From Coriobacteriia bacterium (GTDB lineage Bacteria; Actinomycetota; Coriobacteriia; Anaerosomatales; SLCP01), in assembly GCA_007121015.1 (NCBI GenBank), contig SKMN01000020.1, forward strand, positions 1-64,000: a DNA stretch of 64,000 bases, written 5' to 3'. Position numbers and translations under genes: made by a program. The notes beneath the pieces are model-generated. The model saw only the letters and a program-made list of their open reading frames with translations. It did no database searches and was not told the DNA's origin. Positions 42,500-50,597 of the stretch are shown here, in pieces (within the stretch, counting starts at the first letter, position 1; every line of letters begins with the position of its first letter).

Positions 42500-42718
42500 C
42501 TAGAAGCAACCGAGGTCGCAGTTGTGGACGCGCACGCCGGCGAGATCGGCGGCGGCACCGGCGACCTTGTTCGGCACCCCGTGGTCCTCGGCGAGCTTGC
42601 GGAGCACCGGGCACGTGACTTTGCCGTCGACGGCCTTGGCCTCGACCGCGGCGGTCAGCTCGGGCGTGACCTGCCCGGCCCACTTCGGGTCGACCTGCTT
42701 GGGTGTGGAGCTGCTCAT
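42500..42718 (-). CDS. Small conserved protein ending in CxLGCF, 72 aa
   Basis: A 72-residue soluble protein of unknown function. The middle looks helical (VTCPVLRKLAEDHGVPNKVAGAAADLAG, reminiscent of a winged helix) and it ends NCDLGCF, with three cysteines in all (C36, C67, C71). It overlaps moeA (ATGA) and is 4 bp before moaA, so it is surely translated with the cofactor genes. The C-terminal cysteine pair could carry sulfur, bind metal or act in sensing. I do not recognise a characterised family. Confidence 0.7.
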   Translation of the reverse strand: MSSSTPKQVDPKWAGQVTPELTAAVEAKAVDGKVTCPVLRKLAEDHGVPNKVAGAAADLAGVRVHNCDLGCF

Positions 42719-43968
42719 TCGATCCCTTCTTCCATGTCAAGCCTGACGACCTGTACGTCGCTGCCAGCGGCGAAGGACCCTTCGCCCTCGGGCAGCACGA
42801 GGAGGCAGTTGCCCCGGTGCGCCGCGGTGAGCAGCGCCGAGGACTGACTGCCGGAGAGCGCGACCTCGTAGACGCCATCGCCGGTGCGCGTTACGCGGGC
42901 GCGCAGGAAGTAGCGGCGGTCCTGCTTCTTCTTGACGTCGTGCGCCAGTCGGGCAGGGTGCCGCGGACGATCGAGAGCGGTATGACCCTGCATGTAACGC
43001 AGTGCGGGCCGCACGAAGATCTCGAAACCCACGTACGTCGAGGTGGGATTGCCCGGCAGGCCGAAGAAAGGCACGCCCTCGACCGAACCGAGCGTCTGCG
43101 GGTTGCCCGGACGCATCGCCACCTTGCAGAACTCGAGTTCGCCCATCTCCTCGAGCACGGGCTTGACGTAGTCGAAGTCGCCCACGCTCACACCGCCGCT
43201 CGTCACGATGAAGTCGCTCTCCGCAGCTGCTCGGGTGAACGCCTCGCGGGTCGCATCGAGGTCGTCCCCGACGATCGGATAGCGGAGTGGCACCCCGCCT
43301 GCGGCAATGACCTGCGCGGCGATCGAGTAACTGTTCGAGTTGCGGATCTTGCCAGGTCCGGGCAGCTCGGCGACCTCGACGAGCTCGTCGCCGGTCGAGA
43401 TCACCGCGACACGCGGGCGGCGGTGGACGGTGACGCTCGCATGACCGGTCGATGCGAGTAGCCCCACGCCCGCGGCCCCGATGACCTCGCCCTTCGCGAG
43501 CACCACGTCGCCGGCGACAACCTCCTCGCCGCGACGGCGGATGTGCTCGCCGAGCATCGGCTCGCGCATGATGCGCACAGTGCCACCTGCGCCGCCATCG
43601 GCCTCTCCGGCCTCGGTGAACTCGACCATCACGACGGAGTCCGCGCCCGGGGGCATCGCGGCGCCCGTCATGATGCGTGCCGCCTGACCGGGTGCGACCT
43701 CGAGTTCCGAGTGATCGCCGGCCCCGATATGCGAAACGACGTCGAGCGTGACCGGCGCGTCTGGCGAGGCGCCAGCAAGGTCGGCCGCGTGCAGCGCGTA
43801 CCCGTCCATCGCCGAGTTGTCGAACGGTGCGACGTCGATGTCGGAGACCGCGTCATGAGCGAGCACGCGCCCGAGCGACTCGAGCAGCGGCACCTCCTCG
43901 GTCTCGAGTACGCGGCAGCGAGCGAAGACCCTCTCGCGCGCCTCCTCGACGGACATGACGTTACTCAT
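42715..43968 (-). CDS. moeA: MoeA, molybdopterin molybdenumtransferase
   Basis: A 417-residue protein with the four MoeA domains. Visible: N-terminal PFDNSAMDGYAL, MTGAAMPPGADSVV, central MoaB-like domain with VISTGDELVE and TSGGVSVGDFDYV, the substrate-binding GLPGNPTSTYVGFE, and the C-terminal beta-barrel. It inserts molybdate (or tungstate) into adenylated molybdopterin. Start overlaps the mobA-fdhD stop. Confidence 0.96.
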   Translation of the reverse strand: MSNVMSVEEARERVFARCRVLETEEVPLLESLGRVLAHDAVSDIDVAPFDNSAMDGYALHAADLAGASPDAPVTLDVVSHIGAGDHSELEVAPGQAARIMTGAAMPPGADSVVMVEFTEAGEADGGAGGTVRIMREPMLGEHIRRRGEEVVAGDVVLAKGEVIGAAGVGLLASTGHASVTVHRRPRVAVISTGDELVEVAELPGPGKIRNSNSYSIAAQVIAAGGVPLRYPIVGDDLDATREAFTRAAAESDFIVTSGGVSVGDFDYVKPVLEEMGELEFCKVAMRPGNPQTLGSVEGVPFFGLPGNPTSTYVGFEIFVRPALRYMQGHTALDRPRHPARLAHDVKKKQDRRYFLRARVTRTGDGVYEVALSGSQSSALLTAAHRGNCLLVLPEGEGSFAAGSDVQVVRLDMEEGIE

Positions 43969-45401
43969 CGGCGGTCCTCCTCGTCCGGGATCGGTGACGC
44001 GATCACCCGCTCGGGGTGCGTGTACACGGTCATCTTTCCACCGCGGGCGTACCCCGCCATCGTGATGCCGAGCTCACCGGCGATCTCCGCGGCGAGGTCG
44101 GTGACTGCGGTCCGGGACACCACGACCGGCACGCGCGCCTTGGCGGCCTTCACCGCCATCTCGTACGAGACGCGTCCGGTGGTCACCAGTACCGCATCGC
44201 GAACGGGGATCCGGTCGATCCACGCTCGGCCGAGGAGCTTGTCGAGCGCGTTGTGGCGCCCGACGTCCTCACGCACGATCACGAGCTCGCCGTCACGCCC
44301 GAGCCCGCACGCGTGCATGCCTCCCGTCTCGCGGTACGCGCTCGCGGCACGCGCCAGTTGCCCCACGAGATCGTAGAGCTGGCTGCTTGCGACCCGCACG
44401 TCGCTCTCTATCCTCTCAAGTCCCTTGGCGTGTCCTACCGAGGAGAACGTCACGCCTTTACCGCACCCGCTCGTGACGTAGCGTGTCTTGTACACCATGT
44501 CGTCGGGGACTTCTTCAGCGGTCGTCACGTAGACGAGACCGCGCTTGTGGTCCACATCGGCCGAGCGGAACGCCTCGCGGTCGGCAAGCAGACCCTCGGC
44601 GACCATGAACCCGACCGCCATCTCCTCGAGGTCGTCGGGAGTGGCCTGCACGGTGGCGACCTCGACGTCGTTCATGTAGAGGGTGACGGGACGCTCCGAC
44701 GGCATCCCGCGCGGGCGGCGCGTGCCGACCTCGACCACCGACACGTGCACCCGATCGACGTCGGGACGCTCCTCGGGTGTCGCGAGAGCAGCGGGCGCGG
44801 CGCCTTCGCGCACCTCGGCGAGCTCCTCGGGGGTGTTGACGTTCACGAAACTCGCGAGATCGGGGTCGACATCGCGAAGTGAACCGAGAGGCACCTCGAC
44901 GACATCGACCTCCGAGAAGAGCGCGACTAGGCGGCGGCGGCCGGTCTCGAGCACCTTGCGTGCGGCGGGCAACACGCTCGTCGAGTACAGCGCGAGCAGC
45001 GGCTCGGGCCCTTTATCACCCACCGGCACGACGACCTGTGCCTGATCGCGCGCCTCCCACAGCGCGCGGACGACGGCGGGCGAGAGGTGCGGCATGTCCG
45101 CCGCGACGGCGAGCACCCACTCGTCAGGCGCCTCGGCGAGCGCGGTCACGAGACCGCCGAGCGGGCCCTGGTACGGCACCTCGTCGGTGACGACGCGCAC
45201 CGTCGCCGGCAGTCCGGCGTCCTCGAGTGCCTCGGGGCGATTGGTCACGACCATCGTATGGGCGCAGACCTCACCGACCGCCGAGACGACGCGGGCGACG
45301 AGCGTCTCACCGTCCACCGGCAGCAACGTCTTGTCGATGCCCATCCGCATCGAGCGCCCGCCCGCAAGCACTGCTGCGGTTATCGGCAGACCATCGGTCA
45401 T
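43965..45401 (-). CDS. MobA-FdhD fusion protein
   Basis: A 478-residue two-domain protein. Residues 1-195 are MobA (AAVLAGGRSMRMGIDK, VVTNRPEAL, GPLGGLVTAL, VAADMPHLSP), the guanylyltransferase that makes the dinucleotide form of the cofactor. Residues about 220-478 are FdhD (TSGCGKGVTFSS with a single Cys where many homologs have two, GGMHACGL, REDVGRHNALDKLLG), the sulfurtransferase needed to activate formate dehydrogenase. Fusion suggests cofactor maturation and sulfuration are directly linked. GGAGG is 7 nt before ATG 45401; longer readings are reverse-frame. Two bases separate it from tupC. Confidence 0.93.
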   Translation of the reverse strand: MTDGLPITAAVLAGGRSMRMGIDKTLLPVDGETLVARVVSAVGEVCAHTMVVTNRPEALEDAGLPATVRVVTDEVPYQGPLGGLVTALAEAPDEWVLAVAADMPHLSPAVVRALWEARDQAQVVVPVGDKGPEPLLALYSTSVLPAARKVLETGRRRLVALFSEVDVVEVPLGSLRDVDPDLASFVNVNTPEELAEVREGAAPAALATPEERPDVDRVHVSVVEVGTRRPRGMPSERPVTLYMNDVEVATVQATPDDLEEMAVGFMVAEGLLADREAFRSADVDHKRGLVYVTTAEEVPDDMVYKTRYVTSGCGKGVTFSSVGHAKGLERIESDVRVASSQLYDLVGQLARAASAYRETGGMHACGLGRDGELVIVREDVGRHNALDKLLGRAWIDRIPVRDAVLVTTGRVSYEMAVKAAKARVPVVVSRTAVTDLAAEIAGELGITMAGYARGGKMTVYTHPERVIASPIPDEEDRR

Positions 45402-45403
45402 CC

Positions 45404-46534
45404 TCATGCCTCCATCATCCCACTTCCGGCGACATCCGGCCTCACGCGGACCGCCGTCGCCTTGAAGACGACCTGTACGGAGGAGCCTTCCGCGATCTCC
45501 ATCTCGCGCACCGAGGAACGCGACACGTGCGAAGCGACCCGTGCCCCGCCGATGTCGAGCACGAGGTGGTACATCACGCCCCAGAGTCGCAGGGCGACGA
45601 CGGTGCCGTCGAAGCGGTTGCGCGCAGAGGAGCGCGGTATCTCGGTGCCGGCCTCGAAGAGCAGCACGTCTTCCGGACGTACCCCCGCGATCACGTGCGT
45701 TCCAGGCGCCAGTTCGCCGGTCGAGTAGACGACCGGGCCGCCCAGGTCCACCCCGAGCAAGCCCTCGGCCGATGTGGTCACGACACCGCGCAGAGGCGCC
45801 TCGGAGCCGAGGAAGGTCGCCGTCCACTCGTCGGGGGGCAGGCCCATGACGTCCTCGACGTGGCCGGAGGCGGCCGCGCGGCCGTCGCGCATCACGATCA
45901 TGCTGTCGGCCACCGCCATCGCCTCGTTCTGATCATGCGTGACGTAGACGGTGGTCATCTTGTCCTCGTGGATGATGCGCGCGAAGTCCTGCGACAGCCG
46001 ACTCTTGATGAGCGGGTCGAGCGAGGAAAGCGGCTCGTCGAGCAGAAGCACGCGCGGCTTGAGCACGAGCGCGCGAGCGAGCGCCACCCGCTGCGCCTCG
46101 CCGCCGGAAAGCGTGAGCGCCGAGCGGCCCTCCCACCCACCGAGGCCCACGCGCTCGAGCACCTCGGCCACCGCCGCGGAGCGCTTCGCGCGCGACACGC
46201 CTCTCAGCTTGAGTCCGTACGCCACGTTCTCGGCGATGGTGCCCTTGAACAGGTACGGGCTCTGGAACGCCGCGGCCATCTGCATGCGCGCACCGCGGTC
46301 CCGGGCACTCACCGGACGGCCGTCGAGGAATACCTGCCCGCTGTCGGGCTTCTCGAGCAGGCCGAGGATCGCGAGTAGCGTCGACTTACCCGCCCCCGAC
46401 GGGCCGAGGAGCGCGAGCGTCTCGCCTGGACTCAGCTCGACGTGGTCTATGTCGAGGACGACCCGCTTGCCGTAGCTCTTGCTGACGTTCTCGGCCCTCA
46501 ATGCGAGGCCTGCAGTGGAGGTGTAGGCCGTCAT
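45404..46534 (-). CDS. tupC: Tungstate/molybdate ABC transporter ATP-binding protein
   Basis: A 376-residue ABC ATPase: Walker A GPSGAGKS, Q-loop MAAAFQSPYL, signature LSGGEAQRVALARAL, Walker B VLLLDEPLSSLD and H-loop VTHDQ. About 135 C-terminal residues form TOBE/MOP-type beta modules that may bind oxyanion or regulate activity. The ATG overlaps the permease stop (ATGA). It energises TupB for uptake of tungstate or molybdate. Confidence 0.92.
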   Translation of the reverse strand: MTAYTSTAGLALRAENVSKSYGKRVVLDIDHVELSPGETLALLGPSGAGKSTLLAILGLLEKPDSGQVFLDGRPVSARDRGARMQMAAAFQSPYLFKGTIAENVAYGLKLRGVSRAKRSAAVAEVLERVGLGGWEGRSALTLSGGEAQRVALARALVLKPRVLLLDEPLSSLDPLIKSRLSQDFARIIHEDKMTTVYVTHDQNEAMAVADSMIVMRDGRAAASGHVEDVMGLPPDEWTATFLGSEAPLRGVVTTSAEGLLGVDLGGPVVYSTGELAPGTHVIAGVRPEDVLLFEAGTEIPRSSARNRFDGTVVALRLWGVMYHLVLDIGGARVASHVSRSSVREMEIAEGSSVQVVFKATAVRVRPDVAGSGMMEA

Positions 46535-47247
46535 GCGTTCGCACCCCGCTCCCACCGCTCGCCGGCGTGCTGGTACCACGTGATGAGGCCGTTCAGGCCG
46601 AACGTGATCGTCATGAGGATGACGCCGAGAGCGAGCGCGAGTCCGAAGTCCCCGCGGCGCGCCTCCTGCACGATCGCCGTGGTGAGCACGCGGGTCTGGC
46701 CCTCGATGTTGCCGCCCACCATCAGCACGGCACCCACACCGCGCACGACCGCACCGAACCCGGCCGCCACGGCGGCGACGACTCCGAGGCGCGCTTCCTT
46801 GAGGGTCAGGAACGCCTCGTGTACGCGCGACGCGCCGAGCGAGCGCGCCTGTAGGCGAAGTTTGTACGGCACCGATGCGACCGCGGCGGACGTGAGGCCC
46901 GCGATGATCGGCGCCGCGATGAGCGTCTGGGCGATCGACATCGCGTCGACCGTGTAGAGCAAGCCGAGCGGCCCGAGCGGGCCCTGGCGGGAGAGGACCA
47001 TCATGACGACGAGGCCGATGACGACGGGGGGCACGGCCATGGCGGTGTTCGTGAGCGCGATGAGGACGCTCCTGCCGCGGAAGCGGGACGCGCCCATCAC
47101 GAACCCCATGGGCGCACCGAGGACGATCCCGAACGTGGTGGACACGAGGGCGACGTGGAACGTGACGCCGATGATGTTCCAGAGCTCCGGAGAGCCCTCG
47201 GCCATCAGCCTCACCGCCGTCACGATCGCCTCGATGAACACCGCCAC
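46531..47247 (-). CDS. tupB: Tungstate ABC transporter permease
   Basis: A 238-residue permease with five to six membrane helices and the coupling-loop region SLGASRVHEAFLTLKEARLG; the segment MAVPPVVIGLVVMMVLSRQGPLG is typical of the TupB/WtpB/CysT group. It lies 17 bp after tupA and overlaps tupC. Substrate specificity is taken from the TupA partner. Confidence 0.93.
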   Translation of the reverse strand: MAVFIEAIVTAVRLMAEGSPELWNIIGVTFHVALVSTTFGIVLGAPMGFVMGASRFRGRSVLIALTNTAMAVPPVVIGLVVMMVLSRQGPLGPLGLLYTVDAMSIAQTLIAAPIIAGLTSAAVASVPYKLRLQARSLGASRVHEAFLTLKEARLGVVAAVAAGFGAVVRGVGAVLMVGGNIEGQTRVLTTAIVQEARRGDFGLALALGVILMTITFGLNGLITWYQHAGERWERGANA

Positions 47248-47264
47248 GGTCCGCGTCCCTCCGG

Positions 47265-48146
47265 CTACTCGGCGTCAGGCACGAACAGCGGTTCGCCGTA
47301 GGCGTCCACACCAAAGGTCCGGATGATCTCCTGGGCCTCGGCTGAGACGATCCACGCCGCGAATGCTCGGGCGCCATCGAGGTTCGAGGCATCCGTCACG
47401 ACTATGACGCCGTAGGGGTTGAAGAGGCGCTCGTCGCCCTCGACGTGCACGGCGAGTTCGAGCCTCTCGCGCATGGCGAGGTACGTGCCACGGTCGGCGA
47501 GCGTGTACGCCTCGACCTCCGAGGCCATCGTCAACACGTCTCCCATCCCCTGCCCCACCGAGAGGTACCAGGGGCCGGACGCGCCGATTCCCGTCGCGTC
47601 CCAGATGCTCATCTCTTTCTTGTGCGTGCCCGAATCGTCACCGCGGGAGACGAACGCGTGCTCGCCGGCGGCGATGGTCGAGAAGGCTGCGGCAGCGTCG
47701 GTGCGGCCGGCGATCCCCGCCGGGTCGGCTGGGGGCCCGACAAGCACGAAGTCGTTGTACATGACGTCGAGACGCTCCTCGCCGTAGCCCTCGGCGACGA
47801 ACGTCTCCTCGTCGGCCTTGGCATGCACGAGCACGACGTCGGCGTCCTTGTTGCGACCGATCTCGAGCGCCTGACCCGTGCCGACCGCGACCACGCTCAC
47901 GCGATACTGCGGGTGTGCGTCCTCGAACGCCGGGACGAGCGCACCGAACAGGCCTGAGTCCTCCGTCGACGTGGTCGAGGCTATGACGACGTTGGTGACC
48001 TCGACCGGTTCGGGAGCCGCGGCGTCGTCAGGCGTGGGTCGCGGCTCGCCGTCGGCGCACGCGACAAGCAGCAGCGCGACGACACTGACCAGAAGAACGG
48101 GGACGGCCCGCCGGAAGACGGCGGACCCAAAGCGATACTCGAGCAT
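47265..48146 (-). CDS. tupA: Tungstate-binding lipoprotein TupA
   Basis: A 293-residue substrate-binding lipoprotein (lipobox LLLVACADG). After a short linker comes VVIASTTSTEDSGLFGALVPAFE, the oxyanion-binding motif TTSTxDSGL of TupA, then VGTGQALEIGRNKDADVVLVHAK and FVSRGDDSGTHKKE. TupA binds tungstate with high preference in characterised cases, which suggests a tungsten formate dehydrogenase here. AAAGGAG is 7 nt before ATG 48146 and overlaps the conserved leader block, so translation may be riboswitch-controlled. Confidence 0.95.
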   Translation of the reverse strand: MLEYRFGSAVFRRAVPVLLVSVVALLLVACADGEPRPTPDDAAAPEPVEVTNVVIASTTSTEDSGLFGALVPAFEDAHPQYRVSVVAVGTGQALEIGRNKDADVVLVHAKADEETFVAEGYGEERLDVMYNDFVLVGPPADPAGIAGRTDAAAAFSTIAAGEHAFVSRGDDSGTHKKEMSIWDATGIGASGPWYLSVGQGMGDVLTMASEVEAYTLADRGTYLAMRERLELAVHVEGDERLFNPYGVIVVTDASNLDGARAFAAWIVSAEAQEIIRTFGVDAYGEPLFVPDAE

Positions 48147-48149
48147 AGT

Positions 48150-48250
48150 GCGTCTCCTTTCCACCGGGAGGCGAGGAGGTTTCCCGTCCTCACCCTATCG
48201 GTCCGGCATCCGTGGCCCGCTCGGTTGGGCTGTAGGACGTCCGGACTCGG
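48150..48250 (-). ncRNA. Structured leader RNA, suspected Moco/Tuco riboswitch (copy 2, tupA operon)
   Basis: On the minus strand a GTCCGG/CCGGAC stem (48246-48241 with 48206-48201) runs straight into CCGATAGGGT (48201-48192), then GGGAAACC, GCCTCCCG (48172-48165) and GGAAAGG (48162-48156). The eight-pair stem GGTGAGGA/TCCTCGCC encloses the GGGAAA loop. The last block contains the tupA ribosome-binding site, so the expression platform is translational. The same blocks occur before fdhA. A possible -10, TATATC (48257-48252), is just upstream. Assignment to the Moco/Tuco class rests on context. Confidence 0.65.
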
Positions 48251-48327
48251 AGATATATGGGGCCGCCTCATCTGCAGCCGTATGCAAGACCATACCGTAC
48301 AGCGGGCGTCTCGCTCAAGCCCGCCGC

Positions 48328-49035
48328 CTACCGTGCGGCCGCGGTGACCGGCCACGAACGTGCCGGCTCTCCCACGGTGATACTCATCGGTGTCTGCCCC
48401 CTCGCCGCGCAGGTGTGTGCGAGCGTCTTCATGTCGCACGGCATCCTGAGGTGGCGGACGGACATCCCATCGGGCACCGCAAGCCTGACCTTGGGCGTGA
48501 GCACGAACGCTCCGGTGATGCCCGCTTCGAGCAGAAGTTCGAGCACAGGTTCGAGCCACGTCTTGGAGCACGCGACGAGGGCGATCTGCGCGTCCAGGTC
48601 AGGGTCGAGGTTCGGCAGTTCGGTCACGTGGGCCACCTGACGCTCGCCAACGACGATACCCACTTCTTCGGGGAGCTCGGAGAAGTAAGCGACCGAACTC
48701 ACGCCATACGAATCCGCCGGGATGAGCATCTCGAGTGCTTGAAGCATGGTGGCCGTACCGATGCGTACCACCGGGTAGTCCTCACGCAAGCCGAGGCACT
48801 CCTGGATCGCGGAGTGAAGCCCGTAGAGCCGGTACCCGATGCCGCGCCTGCCGTTCCCGGCCACGTATGACAGGTCCCTGCGTACGGTCGTTTCTCGGAT
48901 ACCGAGATCCCCCGCGATGTCCGACGACGTCAGCAGGCGGTCCTCCTCGCCAGAACGGATCGTCTCGCCGAGGTGGCAATCGTAGAGTGCAAGCCGGTAG
49001 AGGGTCGCCTCCGGAGGTCTGATGTACGGTGCCAT
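48328..49035 (-). CDS. Rex-like winged-helix regulator with altered nucleotide domain
   Basis: A 235-residue protein. Residues 8-80 match the Rex DNA-binding domain: ATLYRLALYDCHL, LTSSDIAGDLGIRETTVRRDLSYV and GRRGIGYRLYGL. The rest should be the Rex Rossmann domain, but the glycine-rich NAD motif is reduced to VVRIGTATM, and later parts diverge, so NADH sensing is doubtful and another ligand is possible. ATG 49035 is chosen after a GGGGGGCGGGA stretch. A 33-bp inverted repeat lies just upstream. It is next to the tungstate/cofactor operon and may control it. Confidence 0.78.
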   Translation of the reverse strand: MAPYIRPPEATLYRLALYDCHLGETIRSGEEDRLLTSSDIAGDLGIRETTVRRDLSYVAGNGRRGIGYRLYGLHSAIQECLGLREDYPVVRIGTATMLQALEMLIPADSYGVSSVAYFSELPEEVGIVVGERQVAHVTELPNLDPDLDAQIALVACSKTWLEPVLELLLEAGITGAFVLTPKVRLAVPDGMSVRHLRMPCDMKTLAHTCAARGQTPMSITVGEPARSWPVTAAAR

Positions 49036-49049
49036 GGGTATCCCGCCCC

Positions 49050-49082
49050 CCATCGTGATGAACTGTTTCACCATCACGATGG
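49050..49082. promoter_or_regulatory. 33-bp inverted repeat upstream of the Rex-like gene
   Basis: CCATCGTGATG (49050-49060) is exactly repeated in inverted form as CATCACGATGG (49072-49082), spaced by 11 bp. It is one helical turn between arms and 15 bp upstream of the regulator start, fitting either an autoregulatory operator or a leader hairpin. It differs from the usual Rex site TTGTGAA-N4-TTCACAA. Confidence 0.65.
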
Positions 49083-49147
49083 CGCCGCGGAAGCTCCGTG
49101 CGCGACGGGGATACCCCGCGGGTGTCCGTGGGGGAATCCCCCGCCCA

Positions 49148-50041
49148 CTACCTGCCGACGTGCTCGCGCAGGTAGGTGACGAACTCCTCGGATGCGCGCG
49201 TCGGGGTCGCGCGGGACATGACGAGGTACAGTGGCCGAGAGGCCGGGAACCCCGCAAGCGGCACCGTGGCGACCGTCCCCAGCTCGAGCGCCTTCTCCGC
49301 CACCCACGAACTCACCATTCCCAGCCCCATGCCGCCCTCGACGGCGTTCAGTATCGCCTCTCCCGTTCCGAGTTCGGTCAACACGCGCAACTCGGCGGGG
49401 TCGATCCCTACATCGCGCAGGGCCTGCTCCGCCACCTGCCGGGTACCCGAGCCTTCTTCGCGCATGACGAACGGTTCGCGGACGACGTCATCGGCAGCGA
49501 CCGAGTCTGCAGTGGCGAACGGGTGGTCCTTCGGGCAGAGCATCACGATGCTATCGGTACCGAGCTTCTCGAACTCGACCCGCGCACCTTTCACCACGGC
49601 GCCGGCCATACCGAGGTGCACCTCGCCCGAGGCGACGGCGGCGACGATCTCGGTAGTGTCGGCGACCGCGAGCGAAACGCTCACCTCGGGATACTGCTTC
49701 AGGAACGAGCCGAGGAGGCGTGGCAGCACGTACTGCCCGGGAGTGGTGCTCGCAGCGATGGAAAGCCTGCCGGTGACGGTCTCCGAGAGACGCGAGATGT
49801 CCTCCCTCGCCGCCTCGAGGTCCACGAGCACGCGGCGTGCGTGCGGAAGGAGCGTCCGTCCGGACTCGGTGAGTTCGACCTTGCGATAGGAGCGGTCGAA
49901 GAGTGTCACGCCGAGGTCGGCCTCAAGGCCTTGCACCTGCATGGTCACCGCAGGCTGCGACACGCCCAGGTCACGCGCGGCCGCTGAGAACGAGCCGTTC
50001 TCGACGACCTTGACGAACGCAGTGATCTGTCCGAGGTTCAC
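49148..50041 (-). CDS. LysR-family transcriptional regulator (CysB/CysL-like)
   Basis: A 297-residue LysR regulator: N-terminal winged helix (TAFVKVVENGSFSAAARDLGVSQPAVTMQVQGLE), a linker helix and a periplasmic-binding-fold effector domain (about 90-297) with AASTTPGQYVLPRLL and FVMREEGSGTR, the pattern of CysL/selenium-associated LysR proteins of anaerobes. Given the three selenoproteins and the sulfur/selenium genes nearby it may respond to a sulfur or selenium metabolite; this is inference. Its target is not visible. It diverges from the Zur-like gene. Confidence 0.9.
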   Translation of the reverse strand: MNLGQITAFVKVVENGSFSAAARDLGVSQPAVTMQVQGLEADLGVTLFDRSYRKVELTESGRTLLPHARRVLVDLEAAREDISRLSETVTGRLSIAASTTPGQYVLPRLLGSFLKQYPEVSVSLAVADTTEIVAAVASGEVHLGMAGAVVKGARVEFEKLGTDSIVMLCPKDHPFATADSVAADDVVREPFVMREEGSGTRQVAEQALRDVGIDPAELRVLTELGTGEAILNAVEGGMGLGMVSSWVAEKALELGTVATVPLAGFPASRPLYLVMSRATPTRASEEFVTYLREHVGR

Positions 50042-50146
50042 CGGTGCATCCTCCCCATCGTCCGAGACACGGGCTAGACATCATCGTACCCGATTGCATC
50101 GCGATCGTGCCGTTTGAGCGGCGCTCTGCGGTGGTACCATGCACAC

Positions 50147-50590
50147 ATGAGCACAAGTGATAATCATTCTCACTATGGACGCGGACGCGTGACCGCTCCT
50201 CGGCGGGTCATCGCCTCGGCGGTCGACCGGTTAGGACGCGCGTTCACGATCGACGACCTCGTGGCCGAGGTCCGTGCGCTCGCGCCGAGCGTCGGCATCG
50301 CGACCGTATACCGGGCCGTCGCCGCCATGGAGGCGGCGCACGCCGTGGAGCGCGTGGGCACCCGGGACGAGAGCGCATTGTACGTGAGGTGCACCGCGGA
50401 CGGCCACCACCACCACCTCGTATGTACGGGGTGTGGCCTCGTCGCCCACGCGACCTGTCCGCTCGATGACGTGCCGCCTCTTCACGGCACCGAAGGATTC
50501 GTCGTGACCGCCCACGAGCTGACGTTGTACGGATTGTGCGCCGGATGCGCCACGGAGGTCTCGCCCGCCAGCGAACTGCCAAGGAGCTGA
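50147..50590 (+). CDS. Fur-family metal regulator, probably Zur
   Basis: A 147-residue Fur-family protein. The DNA-binding part has RVTAPRRVIASAVDRL and IATVYRAVAAMEAAH; the metal region has HHHHLVCTGCGLVAHATC and LYGLCAGC, two CXXC pairs for structural zinc. The ATG at 50147 has no ribosome-binding site, so the mRNA may be leaderless; a GTG at 50189 is the alternative but would cut the conserved R-X-T start of the fold. A Zur-type box overlaps its first codons, implying autoregulation, and it precedes a metal ECF transporter. Confidence 0.88.
   Translation: MSTSDNHSHYGRGRVTAPRRVIASAVDRLGRAFTIDDLVAEVRALAPSVGIATVYRAVAAMEAAHAVERVGTRDESALYVRCTADGHHHHLVCTGCGLVAHATCPLDDVPPLHGTEGFVVTAHELTLYGLCAGCATEVSPASELPRS
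50158..50172. promoter_or_regulatory. Zur-box-like 7-1-7 inverted repeat
   Basis: TGATAATCATTCTCA is a 7-1-7 inverted repeat with one mismatch, close to the actinobacterial Zur consensus (TGAAAATGATTTTCA type). It begins 11 bp into the Zur-like coding region, so repressor binding would block transcription of the regulator and the transporter genes after it. Confidence 0.6.
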
Positions 50591-50597
50591 TCTGCCC

